From: Microcystis aeruginosa LEGE 91341 | GTDB taxonomy: Bacteria > Cyanobacteriota > Cyanobacteriia > Cyanobacteriales > Microcystaceae | Assembly (NCBI RefSeq): GCF_015206885.1 | Contig: NZ_JADEXY010000003.1 | Coordinates: 1-64,000, forward strand | Length of the DNA stretch: 64,000 bases | Direction: 5' to 3' | In this document: positions 18,268 to 26,729 of the stretch, piece after piece | How the letters are laid out: every line of letters starts with the position of its first letter | Numbering within the stretch: position 1 is the stretch's first letter | The notes under the pieces: generated by a model | What the model saw: the letters and a program-made list of their open reading frames with translations, nothing else | What the model was told of the DNA's origin: nothing | Database searches by the model: none | Translations under genes and position numbers: made by a program

Positions 18268-18987
18268 AGTTGCGTCCGTTGACCTCCGCCCTAATACATA
18301 GTCATTACCAGTTTAGCTTAGTCTTTCGATCGATGTCCACATTGCCCCAGTTTTTAGCCCCTCTTACGGCGGTTATCTCATACTAAATCCTGTTTAAAAA
18401 GTATAGGAGATTAGGGGGAAGGGAGAGGAGTTTGAGCATTTCTACTAAAATTATCTACCTGCACAATTCTAGCTTTAAGTCAATAGCCTTTACAAAACTT
18501 AAAAAATTGCAACATAAAAAAATGTCACCACTAGCGGCTTTTTTTGGGCAAGAGAATCGATACAGTACCCTGATTGTCTTGGTTTTGCGTTGATTTGAGG
18601 TTTAACGGTTAAACTAAGCCCACAGAATACAACGATCATACCAGATTAATAAATGTAGGCAACCCCGATTTACAGCCAAATTTTGGCAAATTCTGGGAAA
18701 ATCAAAATCTTGTAACTTACTTGTTACATTTAACTAATCGGTCAAAATATTTAAATATTTTACTTGTTTATCTTAAATTTATAATTTTTACTTATTTTTT
18801 AAAGGCTGATTAACTAGGGTTGAGCAAAAAAGCTTGTAAGCTCTATTTAAAGTCAGTCGAATCGCTTAGTATCGGGAAACAGATGTGACTTGTATAAGCT
18901 GTTAAGTATTTAAATTTCTTGTTGAGATGAGGCAACAGGCAGGATAGGCGGTTAAAATACATCTTAGCTTAAGGACTAGAGAATATT
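18268..18987. other. Long AT-rich intergenic region between divergent genes
   Basis: About 720 bp with no convincing gene. It must contain promoters for the Fur-family gene and the DUF2157 gene. Visible structure: AAAAGTATAGGAGATT near 18400 (the AAAGTATAGGAGATT core also occurs near 3192), a 7-1-7 palindrome GTTTAACGGTTAAAC (18600-18614), and a 16-bp AT palindrome AAATATTTAAATATTT (18745-18760). A short regulatory RNA could be hidden here, but no tRNA-like or terminator-like structure is clear. Confidence 0.5.
18600..18614. promoter_or_regulatory. Perfect palindrome, candidate operator
   Basis: GTTTAAC-G-GTTAAAC is a perfect 7-bp inverted repeat with a 1-bp centre, about 330 bp upstream of the Fur-family start and 375 bp upstream of the DUF2157 start. 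Length and symmetry suit a dimeric regulator, but the distance to either gene is large and I cannot match it to a known box. Confidence 0.25.
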
Positions 18988-20046
18988 ATGAGACTAGAAA
19001 GAGAAGATTTTGATTGGGCGGTACAAGAAAACCTAATTACTGCCAGCCAAGCTGAAAATTTATGGACGGCTTTTTTGTCCCGTTATCCCCAAGAAGATGA
19101 AGTTAATCGTCCTCGCTTTAATTTCGCTAATGTAGCCTATTATTTTGGGGCATTAATTGTTATCTCTGCTCTGGGGTGGTTTATGAACGAAGCTTGGGAG
19201 AGTTTCGGCGGTGCAGGCCTATTTTTTATCGCTCTATTTTATGCAGTTTGTTTTATTTTCACGGGTAAAAATCTCTATTTTCAGCAAAATCTCAAAATCC
19301 CCGGCGGTCTTTTATTTACCATGGCAGTGGCAATGACTCCCTTAGCAATCTATGGTTTACAACGCTGGACAGGATACTGGCAAGCCGGAAATATGGCCAT
19401 TTATCCAGATTTCTATACCTGGACTAAAGGCGGTTGGTTTTTAATGGAATTAGGCACGATTCTCGCAGGATTAATAACTCTGCGATTTGTTAAATTTCCC
19501 TTTTTAACTGCACCGATCGCTTTTAGTCTGTGGTATATGTCAATGGACTTAACCTCTTTAATATTTGGAGAGAACGAATATACATGGAGAATGCGACTGT
19601 GGGTATCCTTTTGGTTTGGAATTGCCTGTTTAATAACTGCCTATTTAATTGATGTACGTCAGCGTCGCAGTCGGGGAGATTTTGCTTTTTGGCTGTACTT
19701 ATTCGGATTGATTATGTTTTGGTTTAGTCTATCTCTTCTCATCGAGGATAATGAATCGCAACGATTTTTGTACTGTCTAATTAACTTGGGATTGATGTTA
19801 TTATCCATCCTGCTAAGAAGAAGATTATTTGTGGTTTTCGGAGGTATCGGAGTATTTGCCTATCTTTCCTATCTCTCCTATCGTATCTTTGCCGATTCAA
19901 TTTTCTTTCCCTTTGCCCTAACCGTCCTAGGACTTGGTATTATCTATATGGGAGTTTTGTATCAGCGTCATTACCCAACCCTAGCTAGATTTATTGAAAG
20001 TTATATCCCTCTCGAATGGCGCAATTTATTACCCAAAGATAGATAA
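18988..20046 (+). CDS. DUF2157-like integral membrane protein
   Basis: 352 residues. A soluble N-terminal segment of ~45 residues (REDFDWAVQENLITASQAENLWTAF), typical of DUF2157, is followed by a run of hydrophobic segments, about nine or ten by eye, ending near residue 335. The N-terminal pattern resembles a short helical domain that precedes membrane regions in this family. Function unknown. The start ATG at 18988 is preceded by an AAGGACTAGAGAAT leader. The nearest downstream gene is an OmpR-type regulator 86 bp away. Confidence 0.7.
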   Translation: MRLEREDFDWAVQENLITASQAENLWTAFLSRYPQEDEVNRPRFNFANVAYYFGALIVISALGWFMNEAWESFGGAGLFFIALFYAVCFIFTGKNLYFQQNLKIPGGLLFTMAVAMTPLAIYGLQRWTGYWQAGNMAIYPDFYTWTKGGWFLMELGTILAGLITLRFVKFPFLTAPIAFSLWYMSMDLTSLIFGENEYTWRMRLWVSFWFGIACLITAYLIDVRQRRSRGDFAFWLYLFGLIMFWFSLSLLIEDNESQRFLYCLINLGLMLLSILLRRRLFVVFGGIGVFAYLSYLSYRIFADSIFFPFALTVLGLGIIYMGVLYQRHYPTLARFIESYIPLEWRNLLPKDR

Positions 20047-20048
20047 TT

Positions 20049-20112
20049 AGGAGAAATGGGGATATGGGGAAATGGGGAGATTCAACTAAAAACCCCAAAA
20101 CCCCAAAACCCG
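20049..20112. repeat. Composite G-rich / CCCCAAAA repeat, second copy
   Basis: GGGGATATGGGGAAATGGGGAGATTCAACTAAAAA followed by CCCCAAAACCCCAAAACCC, the same G-rich / TTCAACTAAAA / C-rich order as the repeat at 14107-14232 but shorter. It forms the leader of the downstream response-regulator gene. Confidence 0.7.
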
Positions 20113-20132
20113 ACACCATCTTTTTTACTTTT

Positions 20133-20813
20133 ATGAAAATACTTATCGTTGACGATGAACACGAATTAACCGAACCCTTAGAACAAATTCTTGATCAAGA
20201 AGGCTATGAAGTGGATATTGCTGATAATGGTCGGACGGGGTTAGAATTGGCACGAGAGAATAATTATGACCTCTTAATTCTCGATTGGATGTTGCCCCAG
20301 CAATCTGGATTACAAATCTGTCAATATTTACGGGATCAGGGGGACACCACTCCCGTTTTATTTCTAACCGCTAAGGATACCATAGACGATCGAGTGGCGG
20401 GATTAGATGCCGGTGCTGATGATTATTTAGTCAAACCCTTTCAACTGCGAGAATTATTAGCGAGAGTCCGCGCTTTATTGCGTCGTTCTCCCAATTTTGA
20501 AGCTAGTAATAGCAGTAAATTAAAATGTGCTGATTTAGAACTCGATAGCGAAAATCAAGTGGCCTATCGTCACGGTCGCACGATCAGTTTATCAGCAAAA
20601 GAAATACAATTGTTAACTTTATTTATGACCCATCCCGGGCAACTTCTCACCCATGAACAAATTTATCAGCATCTCTGGTCAGAAGGAGAGCAACCTAATA
20701 GTAATGTGGTTCCTGCCCTGATGCGCTTGCTGCGTCGTAAAATCGAAGCGGAGGGAGAAACACCTCTCATTAATACTGTCTATGGGAAGGGCTACCGTTT
20801 CGGGGAAAATTAG
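20133..20813 (+). CDS. OmpR/PhoB-type response regulator (orphan)
   Basis: 226 residues: an N-terminal receiver (acidic pair IVDDEHE, phospho-Asp51 in LLILDWMLP, Thr79, Lys101 in DDYLVKPF) and a C-terminal winged helix ending in YGKGYRFGEN. The longest frame begins at 20064 inside the repeat; the ATG at 20133 (MKILIVDDE) is the family start. It resembles cyanobacterial ManR/RppA-type regulators, but the exact orthologue is not certain. No sensor kinase gene is adjacent, so the partner must be elsewhere. Confidence 0.9.
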   Translation: MKILIVDDEHELTEPLEQILDQEGYEVDIADNGRTGLELARENNYDLLILDWMLPQQSGLQICQYLRDQGDTTPVLFLTAKDTIDDRVAGLDAGADDYLVKPFQLRELLARVRALLRRSPNFEASNSSKLKCADLELDSENQVAYRHGRTISLSAKEIQLLTLFMTHPGQLLTHEQIYQHLWSEGEQPNSNVVPALMRLLRRKIEAEGETPLINTVYGKGYRFGEN

Positions 20814-20836
20814 GGAATGCTGAAGGATAATGAGAA

Positions 20837-20951
20837 TAAGTAGCTGGTTATAATTAAATTAAAAATGGATTTTAGGTTCGATCCCCCCTGCCCCCCTTGA
20901 TAAGGGGGGATTAAGGGGGGCATCTGATAATTTTTAACGCCTACCTACTTA
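20837..20951. repeat. MITE-like dispersed repeat, copy B
   Basis: 115 bp with the same ends as copy A (TAAGTAG at 20837-20843, CTACTTA at 20945-20951) and the same interior order, including TTTTAGGTTCGATCCCCCCT. It is shorter than copy A because one of the C-rich/G-rich palindromes is reduced. It separates the response-regulator gene from recN. Confidence 0.75.
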
Positions 20952-20983
20952 GCAACTGATTACTGATTACTGATTACTGATAT

Positions 20984-22738
20984 ATGTTATCCTGCCTACA
21001 AATTGAAAATTTTACCCTCATCGATCGCTTAGAATTAACTTTCGGCAGCGGATTAAATGTACTGACCGGTGAGACGGGGGCAGGAAAATCGATTATATTA
21101 GATGCGATCGATATTGTTCTCGGTGGTAAAGTCAATCATCGCGTCATCCGTCAGGGAAGCCAACAATCAACCCTAGAAGCGACTTTTTCTCTGACTCCAG
21201 AATTAATTGCTTGGCTAGAAAGTCAGGAAATTGACCTACTAGAGGATAATAGTCTGACCATCAGCCGGGAATTAGTGATTACTAATAATTCCTTGCGTTC
21301 TCGTTCTCGGATTAACGGAGTCGTCGCTAATCGCCAACAAATGGCGCAAATAAGAGATTTTTTGGTAGAAATCACCGCCCAAGGTCAAACAGTTCAGTTA
21401 ATGGACGCTAATCGACAGAGGGAATTATTAGATCTCTACGGGGGTGAATCGCTGCAGCAGCAGCGGGAAAAAGTAGCCACAGCCTACGCTAACTGGCAAG
21501 AAAGCAAGAATAGTTTAAATAATAGGTTGCAATCGGAACAAAATCGCTTACAAAGATTAGATTTAATAGAATATCAACTAAAAGAACTAGAATCAGCTAA
21601 TTTAACTGACGCTAACGAGTTGGAACAGTTGGAACAGGAAAGAAACCGACTCTCCCACGGTGTCGATTTGCAAAATTCCAGCTATCAAGTCTATCAACTA
21701 CTCTACCAAAACGATCGCGATCAACCCGCTGTCGCTGATTTGTTAGGAAAAGCTGAAAATATCTTGACAAATATGATGGTTTATGATACGAGTTTAGAGC
21801 CAATTTTAGAGATGGTGCGATCGGCATTAAATCAGGTGGTGGAAGCGGGACAGGAAATCAACGTTTATGGGGATAGTCTAGAGGCAGATCCCGAGAGATT
21901 GAACGAGATAGAAGAGAGAATTATCCAACTTAAGCGCATTTCGCGCAAGTATGGCCCAAGTTTAGCCGAAGCGATCGATTATTATCAGAAATTACAGCAG
22001 GAATTAGCGGAGTTGACGGGAGAAGGACAATCGATTGAGGAATTAGAAAAAATTTGTCAGCAACAGGAAAAAATCTATCGAGAAACTAGCACCCAGTTGA
22101 CCTTTTTGCGACAAGAAACCGCTAGTCAACTAGAAAAACAATTGGTACAGGAATTAAAACCTTTAGCCATGGAAAAGGTGATTTTTGTCTGTCGGATTGC
22201 TCCGGGTAATCCTAGCAGTCTGGGAGTCGATCAAGTGGGATTTTATTTTAGTCCCAATCCGGGGGAAAAAATCCAACCTTTATCCAGTACCGCTTCCGGA
22301 GGAGAAATGAGTCGTTTTCTCCTAGCGTTAAAGTCCTGTTTTTCCCAATCCCAATCGGCAGCAGCCACCCTAATTTTTGACGAAATCGATGCGGGAGTAT
22401 CGGGAAAAGTTGCTCAAGCAATTGCCGATAAATTGGATCAATTAGGTCAACAATATCAGGTTTTATGCGTTACTCATCAACCCTTAGTGGCTGCTTTAGC
22501 TGATCACCATTTCCGAGTTTATAAACAAATGATTGCCGAAGATGATCCCACTAATCTCTCGGAAATTCGCACGGTTGTCCGGGTTACTTCTCTCGATAAT
22601 CGTCAGACGAGAAGGGAAGAATTGGCACAATTAACGGGAGGAAATTCGGCAGCGGCTGCCATCGCTTTTGCCGAGTCTTTATTGGATAAAGCGGCTGCCA
22701 AAAAACAGCAGGATTTAACCTTGAAATTGACTGATTAA
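20984..22738 (+). CDS. recN: DNA repair protein RecN
   Basis: An SMC-like ATPase of double-strand-break repair. Walker A is GETGAGKS near residue 30. Long coiled-coil arms with many Leu/Glu/Gln residues flank the middle (residues ~150-380). The C-terminal ABC signature is STASGGEMSRFLLALK, followed by Walker B LIFDEIDAGVSG and the CVTHQPLVAA switch. 584 residues is typical. The last 24 bp overlap the end of the convergent Uma2 gene. Confidence 0.96.
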   Translation: MLSCLQIENFTLIDRLELTFGSGLNVLTGETGAGKSIILDAIDIVLGGKVNHRVIRQGSQQSTLEATFSLTPELIAWLESQEIDLLEDNSLTISRELVITNNSLRSRSRINGVVANRQQMAQIRDFLVEITAQGQTVQLMDANRQRELLDLYGGESLQQQREKVATAYANWQESKNSLNNRLQSEQNRLQRLDLIEYQLKELESANLTDANELEQLEQERNRLSHGVDLQNSSYQVYQLLYQNDRDQPAVADLLGKAENILTNMMVYDTSLEPILEMVRSALNQVVEAGQEINVYGDSLEADPERLNEIEERIIQLKRISRKYGPSLAEAIDYYQKLQQELAELTGEGQSIEELEKICQQQEKIYRETSTQLTFLRQETASQLEKQLVQELKPLAMEKVIFVCRIAPGNPSSLGVDQVGFYFSPNPGEKIQPLSSTASGGEMSRFLLALKSCFSQSQSAAATLIFDEIDAGVSGKVAQAIADKLDQLGQQYQVLCVTHQPLVAALADHHFRVYKQMIAEDDPTNLSEIRTVVRVTSLDNRQTRREELAQLTGGNSAAAAIAFAESLLDKAAAKKQQDLTLKLTD

Positions 22739-23356
22739 CCAACGTCCTACCTGACTTTGATCCTTGCTGCGTGCCTGTTGTAAAGCTGACTCTAAAACCG
22801 CAAGTTTTAAATTAGGTAAAACCTTTGATATATCAATTCTTTTACTACCTCGATCGATTATTTCAAAAGCGAATATTTGGGGATAATCGACGTTAACACT
22901 CCAATATTCACTAACTCCTAATTCTTCGTATAGTAAGCGTTTATTGACTAGGTCATCATTGAGGGTAGATTTTGAGATTTCAATGACTAAATCTGGTGGG
23001 GGATACTGATTTAAATCAATTAGCGAAGTACCGTAGGGAATCAGATTAGCTTTCTCGGCAAAATAATAAGATATATCTGGTTGAATTTCTCGATAACTAG
23101 ACTTGCGAAAACTGCAATTATCTTTGGCATTAAAGGCCAGATTTTTTAGGGTAGCATAGAGACTAACAGCGAAGATCAAAATAGCATGATCGCTGGCATG
23201 ATCGTTACTAATAGGAGTCATTTCTAATCGATAATAGCCATTGTAATAATAACTTTTTCCTTGATTTTCTGGGAAGTTTTTAATCGCTTCTAAGTATTCT
23301 TCCCAACTACCTTTAATCCATGAGTCAGTTATCCCCCTAGTTTCTAGCTGTTGCAT
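22715..23356 (-). CDS. Uma2 family (DUF820) putative endonuclease
   Basis: 213 residues with the PD-(D/E)XK-like fold pattern of the Uma2 family, expanded in cyanobacteria: SWEEYLEAIKNF, EMTPISNDHASDH, EIQPDISYYF, PPDLVIEISKSTLNDDLVNKRLLYEELGVSEYWSVN. The D-x-E-I-S motif supplies the candidate nuclease residues. Biological role unknown; these genes are often multicopy. It overlaps recN by 24 bp tail to tail. Confidence 0.88.
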   Translation of the reverse strand: MQQLETRGITDSWIKGSWEEYLEAIKNFPENQGKSYYYNGYYRLEMTPISNDHASDHAILIFAVSLYATLKNLAFNAKDNCSFRKSSYREIQPDISYYFAEKANLIPYGTSLIDLNQYPPPDLVIEISKSTLNDDLVNKRLLYEELGVSEYWSVNVDYPQIFAFEIIDRGSKRIDISKVLPNLKLAVLESALQQARSKDQSQVGRWLISQFQG

Positions 23357-23477
23357 AGTTATCTGATACCGCTTTGAACTTTTTCTCTAATTATAGCAAC
23401 TATTGCTCAAATCAGAACCAGGGAACCGAGCAAGTATAATGATAGAATAGATTAATCGAGTAAAAATTAGCCGAATT

Positions 23478-24650
23478 ATGACCACAACTTATGATTATAT
23501 AATTATCGGTGGTGGTATCACCGGTTCCGCCTTAAGTTATGAACTAGCTAACCTAGGCAGTCGAGTCCTCTTATTAGAAAAAGAAACCCATCCCCTCAAC
23601 GCCACTTTCTACAGTTACGGGGGTTTAGCCTATTGGTCAGCTACCACAGAAATCCAGAGAAAATTATACCAAGAAGGTGGAGAAATTCAGCGCAATTTAT
23701 CCCAGGAACTGGGCATAGATAACGAATACCGGGACATAGAGCTAATTCTCACCGTTAACCCCGAAGATGACCCAGCCGCTGTGGCCGAAAAATTTGCTAT
23801 CTTTGCTATTACTCCCGAAATTCTTGATCCGCAGGCAGCGATCGCTTTAGAACCCCTATTAAATCCCGCAGCTATCTCCGGAGTTTTACGACTGCCCCAC
23901 GGTCACATTAACCCCGAAAAAACTAATCTTGCCTATCAACAAGCTTTTCTGCGTCTGGGAGGCACGATTATTCGGGAAGCTGTCATCGAATTAATTGAAA
24001 CTGCATCGAGAATTACCGGCGTAAAAACTCCTAAAAATAATTATTCTGCCGGGGAAACTATCGTCTGTGCCGGGGGATTAACCCGGTCTTTACTGCAAAA
24101 ATCTGGTATTACTGCTCCCGTCTATTTTACCCATGCCCAGGTGATCAAAATTCCCCCCACTGAGATCAAATTAAACACCCTAGTTATGCCCGCAATTCCT
24201 GCTAGATTGCTATTAGAGCAAAAAATCACCCAACTAGAAAAGCAGGGCATTTGGCAGAGAGAAACCCCAGAAATAATTGCCAGTGTTTTAGAAACGGGGG
24301 CGGTACAATTCTGGGATCAAAGCCTTTATCTAGGGCAAATTAGCGCCATTATCACCGATCCAGATGCGATTTTAAACCCTCTGGCCGGGGAAAAAGCAAT
24401 ACGGGCCGCCGTGGGGACATTGCTGCCCTCTTTAGCCTCTCTCCCCGGCAGCTGTCATCATTGCCTAGTGGCCTTTGCACCCTCGGGACGGCCTCTAGTG
24501 GGAGCGATCGCCGATAAAGTGGGATTGCAGGTATTTTCTGGCTTCACCAGTACACTTGTATCGGCTCCGCCCCTGGCCCGACGTTTTGCGCGTCACCTGC
24601 TGGGGGAAAATGACGAGATAATTGCAAAAGTCAAGAGAGAAATTAACTGA
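23478..24650 (+). CDS. FAD-dependent oxidoreductase (DAO family)
   Basis: 390 residues. The N-terminal Rossmann motif DYIIIGGGITGSALSYELA and the acidic end of beta-2 (LLLEKE) bind FAD. The central GHINPEKTNLAYQQAFLRLGGTI and the C-terminal GRPLVGAIADKVGLQVFSGFTST fit the glycine/D-amino-acid oxidase (DAO) family. The substrate cannot be assigned. Single gene, with no obvious operon partner. Confidence 0.85.
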   Translation: MTTTYDYIIIGGGITGSALSYELANLGSRVLLLEKETHPLNATFYSYGGLAYWSATTEIQRKLYQEGGEIQRNLSQELGIDNEYRDIELILTVNPEDDPAAVAEKFAIFAITPEILDPQAAIALEPLLNPAAISGVLRLPHGHINPEKTNLAYQQAFLRLGGTIIREAVIELIETASRITGVKTPKNNYSAGETIVCAGGLTRSLLQKSGITAPVYFTHAQVIKIPPTEIKLNTLVMPAIPARLLLEQKITQLEKQGIWQRETPEIIASVLETGAVQFWDQSLYLGQISAIITDPDAILNPLAGEKAIRAAVGTLLPSLASLPGSCHHCLVAFAPSGRPLVGAIADKVGLQVFSGFTSTLVSAPPLARRFARHLLGENDEIIAKVKREIN

Positions 24651-24665
24651 TGGTTGCCATTAATC

Positions 24666-24941
24666 CTAATCGACTTTTTCCAACTGCCAAAGAATTTGGT
24701 TTCCCTCCCGTCTGACCCGGGAGATTACCCAATTTCGCCACGGCCAATGGTCGCCTCGACTGGTAACGGCGCCCGGATTAATATCCATTAAATCGGCCAC
24801 TTCGGCGCTGGTAATCAAATAACCGCGATTGGCCACTTCATCGGCAATGCGTAGGGTTTCGATGAGATTTCTTAGCTGGTCAACTCTTTCTCCCCGGGGT
24901 AATTGGATTTCATCGCCAGCGCTATTAGGTGGTTCATTCAT
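24666..24941 (-). CDS. Small conserved hypothetical protein with HTH-like region
   Basis: The frame extends to 25001, but the ATG at 24941 (MNEPPNSAGDEIQLPRGERVDQLRNLIETLR) gives a more natural 91-residue protein. The segment RIADEVANRGYLITSAEVADLMDINPGAVTSRG reads like a helix-turn-helix, followed by WPWRNWVISRVRREGNQILWQLEKVD. A DNA-binding role is plausible. I recognise no named family. It is convergent with the DAO gene, 15 bp apart. Confidence 0.6.
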   Translation of the reverse strand: MNEPPNSAGDEIQLPRGERVDQLRNLIETLRIADEVANRGYLITSAEVADLMDINPGAVTSRGDHWPWRNWVISRVRREGNQILWQLEKVD

Positions 24942-25286
24942 GGTGATGGTCTGGTCAAAGTTGATTAACAATAAAAATTGTCGGTTGAGGCAAACAAGCA
25001 AGCTTCCCCTATCCTTATTCTATCGATTTCATCAATAATAGTCCTGATCAAAACAGTCCTATCTCCCCGTCGAGACAGGAGACAGGAGACAGGAGACGGG
25101 ATACAGCTATTAGGGATCGGATTTGAGTTTTCAGTTCTCTGTTTGCTCACCACCGCAGAAGTCTGACGGAGTAGTGGCTTAGATGTGTAATTAATTGTGC
25201 TTAGATACTTACACTGATCACTGATAACTGAAAATAACTGCTATAAAATTGGACTAGCCTTTTTCCCCAGAAAAAAATCCCCATCC
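24942..25286. other. Intergenic region before cysS
   Basis: About 345 bp between divergent genes. It holds a GACAGGAGACAGGAGACAGGAGAC tandem (25074-25098) and a CACTGATCACTGATAACTG stretch near 25210. Two overlapping ~60-codon frames on opposite strands here have no protein-like character. It should contain the promoters of the HTH-like gene and cysS. Confidence 0.5.
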
Positions 25287-26729
25287 ATGACCTTAATCCT
25301 CTACAACACCCTCAGTCGTCGCGAAGAACCCTTTACCCCCCTCATCCCCGGCATGGTCTCCATGTATTGCTGCGGCATTACCGTCTATGATTATTGCCAT
25401 TTGGGTCATGCGCGTACCTGTGTGGTTTGGGATGTGGTGCGGCGTTATTTGGAGTATCTCGGTTATCAAGTGCGCTATATTCAAAATTTCACCGATATTG
25501 ACGATAAAATTCTCAATCGGGCTAAAAATGAACATACCACCATGGCAGCCGTGGCCGAGAAATTTATCCAGGCCTACTTTGAGGATATGGCAAAATTAGG
25601 AGTCAGACCGGCGGACGCTTATCCCCGGGCCACTCATACCCTCGACGGTATCAAGCGCCTAGTCTATGAATTAGAACAAAAAGGCTATGCTTACCCCAGC
25701 GATGGCGATGTTTACTATTCCGTCCGTCGTTTTTCTGATTATGGCAAACTATCGGGGCGAAAACTCGATGATTTGCAAGCCGGGGCCAGCGGCCGGGTAG
25801 AAACCGACGACCCGGAAGCAATTAAAAAACAAGACCCCTTTGATTTTGCCCTCTGGAAGGGGGCAAAACCGGGGGAACCTAGTTGGGATTCTCCCTGGGG
25901 CCAAGGTCGTCCGGGGTGGCATATTGAATGTTCGGCCATGGTCAAAGAACAATTGGGAGAAACTATCGATATTCATGTGGGGGGAAGTGATCTGATTTTT
26001 CCCCACCACGAAAACGAAATTGCTCAAAGTGAAGCGGCTACGGGTAAACCTCTGGCCCACTATTGGTTACATAATGGCATGGTTAAGGTGGCCGGGGAAA
26101 AAATGTCGAAATCCCTCGGTAATTTCATCACTATTCGCGAGTTATTGACAAAATATGACCCCTTAGCCGTGAGATTATTAATTTTAGGCGCCCAATACCG
26201 CAAACCGATTGATTTTTCCGATGAGGGATTGCAGGCGGCCACTAATGGCTGGCATACTTTGCAAGAGGGTTTATCCTTTGGTTATAAGCATCTTCCGCCA
26301 GATAATCCCGCAATTACTGACCAAGAGCTAGAAAATCGCTTTCAAGAGGCGGTAAATCACGATTTTAACTTTGCCGGTGGTTTAGCGGTGTTATTTGAAA
26401 TCGCTAAGGAATTACGCAAGGAGGGTAATAATTTAACCCATGCGGGTAAGACGGACAGCAATCTGGCCGAATTAGCGGTAAAATGGCATACTTTGGTGAA
26501 ATTGTCTAGGGTTTTGGGTCTAGAAATTGCCGCCGACCAGGGAGAAACTCCTGTTTCTGAGGGAATTAGTGTAGCGGATATCGAAAATCTCATCCAACAA
26601 CGGACAGAGGCGAAAAAAGCGAAAAATTACGCCGAAAGCGATCGCATTCGCGCAGAATTAAAAGCCCAAGGCATTAGTTTAATCGACCAACCCGGGGGAG
26701 TGACTAAATGGTTAAGAGAGGGAGACTAG
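25287..26729 (+). CDS. cysS: Cysteinyl-tRNA synthetase
   Basis: Class I synthetase charging tRNA-Cys. Zinc and substrate cysteine in MYCCGITVYDY (Cys29), HIGH-type motif HLGHA (residues 38-42), further zinc ligands in WHIECSAM and HHENE, and the KMSKS motif GEKMSKSLGNF near residue 272. 480 residues is normal. The 3' end overlaps the convergent transporter gene by 18 bp. Confidence 0.97.
   Translation: MTLILYNTLSRREEPFTPLIPGMVSMYCCGITVYDYCHLGHARTCVVWDVVRRYLEYLGYQVRYIQNFTDIDDKILNRAKNEHTTMAAVAEKFIQAYFEDMAKLGVRPADAYPRATHTLDGIKRLVYELEQKGYAYPSDGDVYYSVRRFSDYGKLSGRKLDDLQAGASGRVETDDPEAIKKQDPFDFALWKGAKPGEPSWDSPWGQGRPGWHIECSAMVKEQLGETIDIHVGGSDLIFPHHENEIAQSEAATGKPLAHYWLHNGMVKVAGEKMSKSLGNFITIRELLTKYDPLAVRLLILGAQYRKPIDFSDEGLQAATNGWHTLQEGLSFGYKHLPPDNPAITDQELENRFQEAVNHDFNFAGGLAVLFEIAKELRKEGNNLTHAGKTDSNLAELAVKWHTLVKLSRVLGLEIAADQGETPVSEGISVADIENLIQQRTEAKKAKNYAESDRIRAELKAQGISLIDQPGGVTKWLREGD

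Noticed and set aside
24965-25166. Opposed ~60-codon frames before cysS
   Set aside because: Made from GGAGACA repeats and promoter sequence; no conservation signal.
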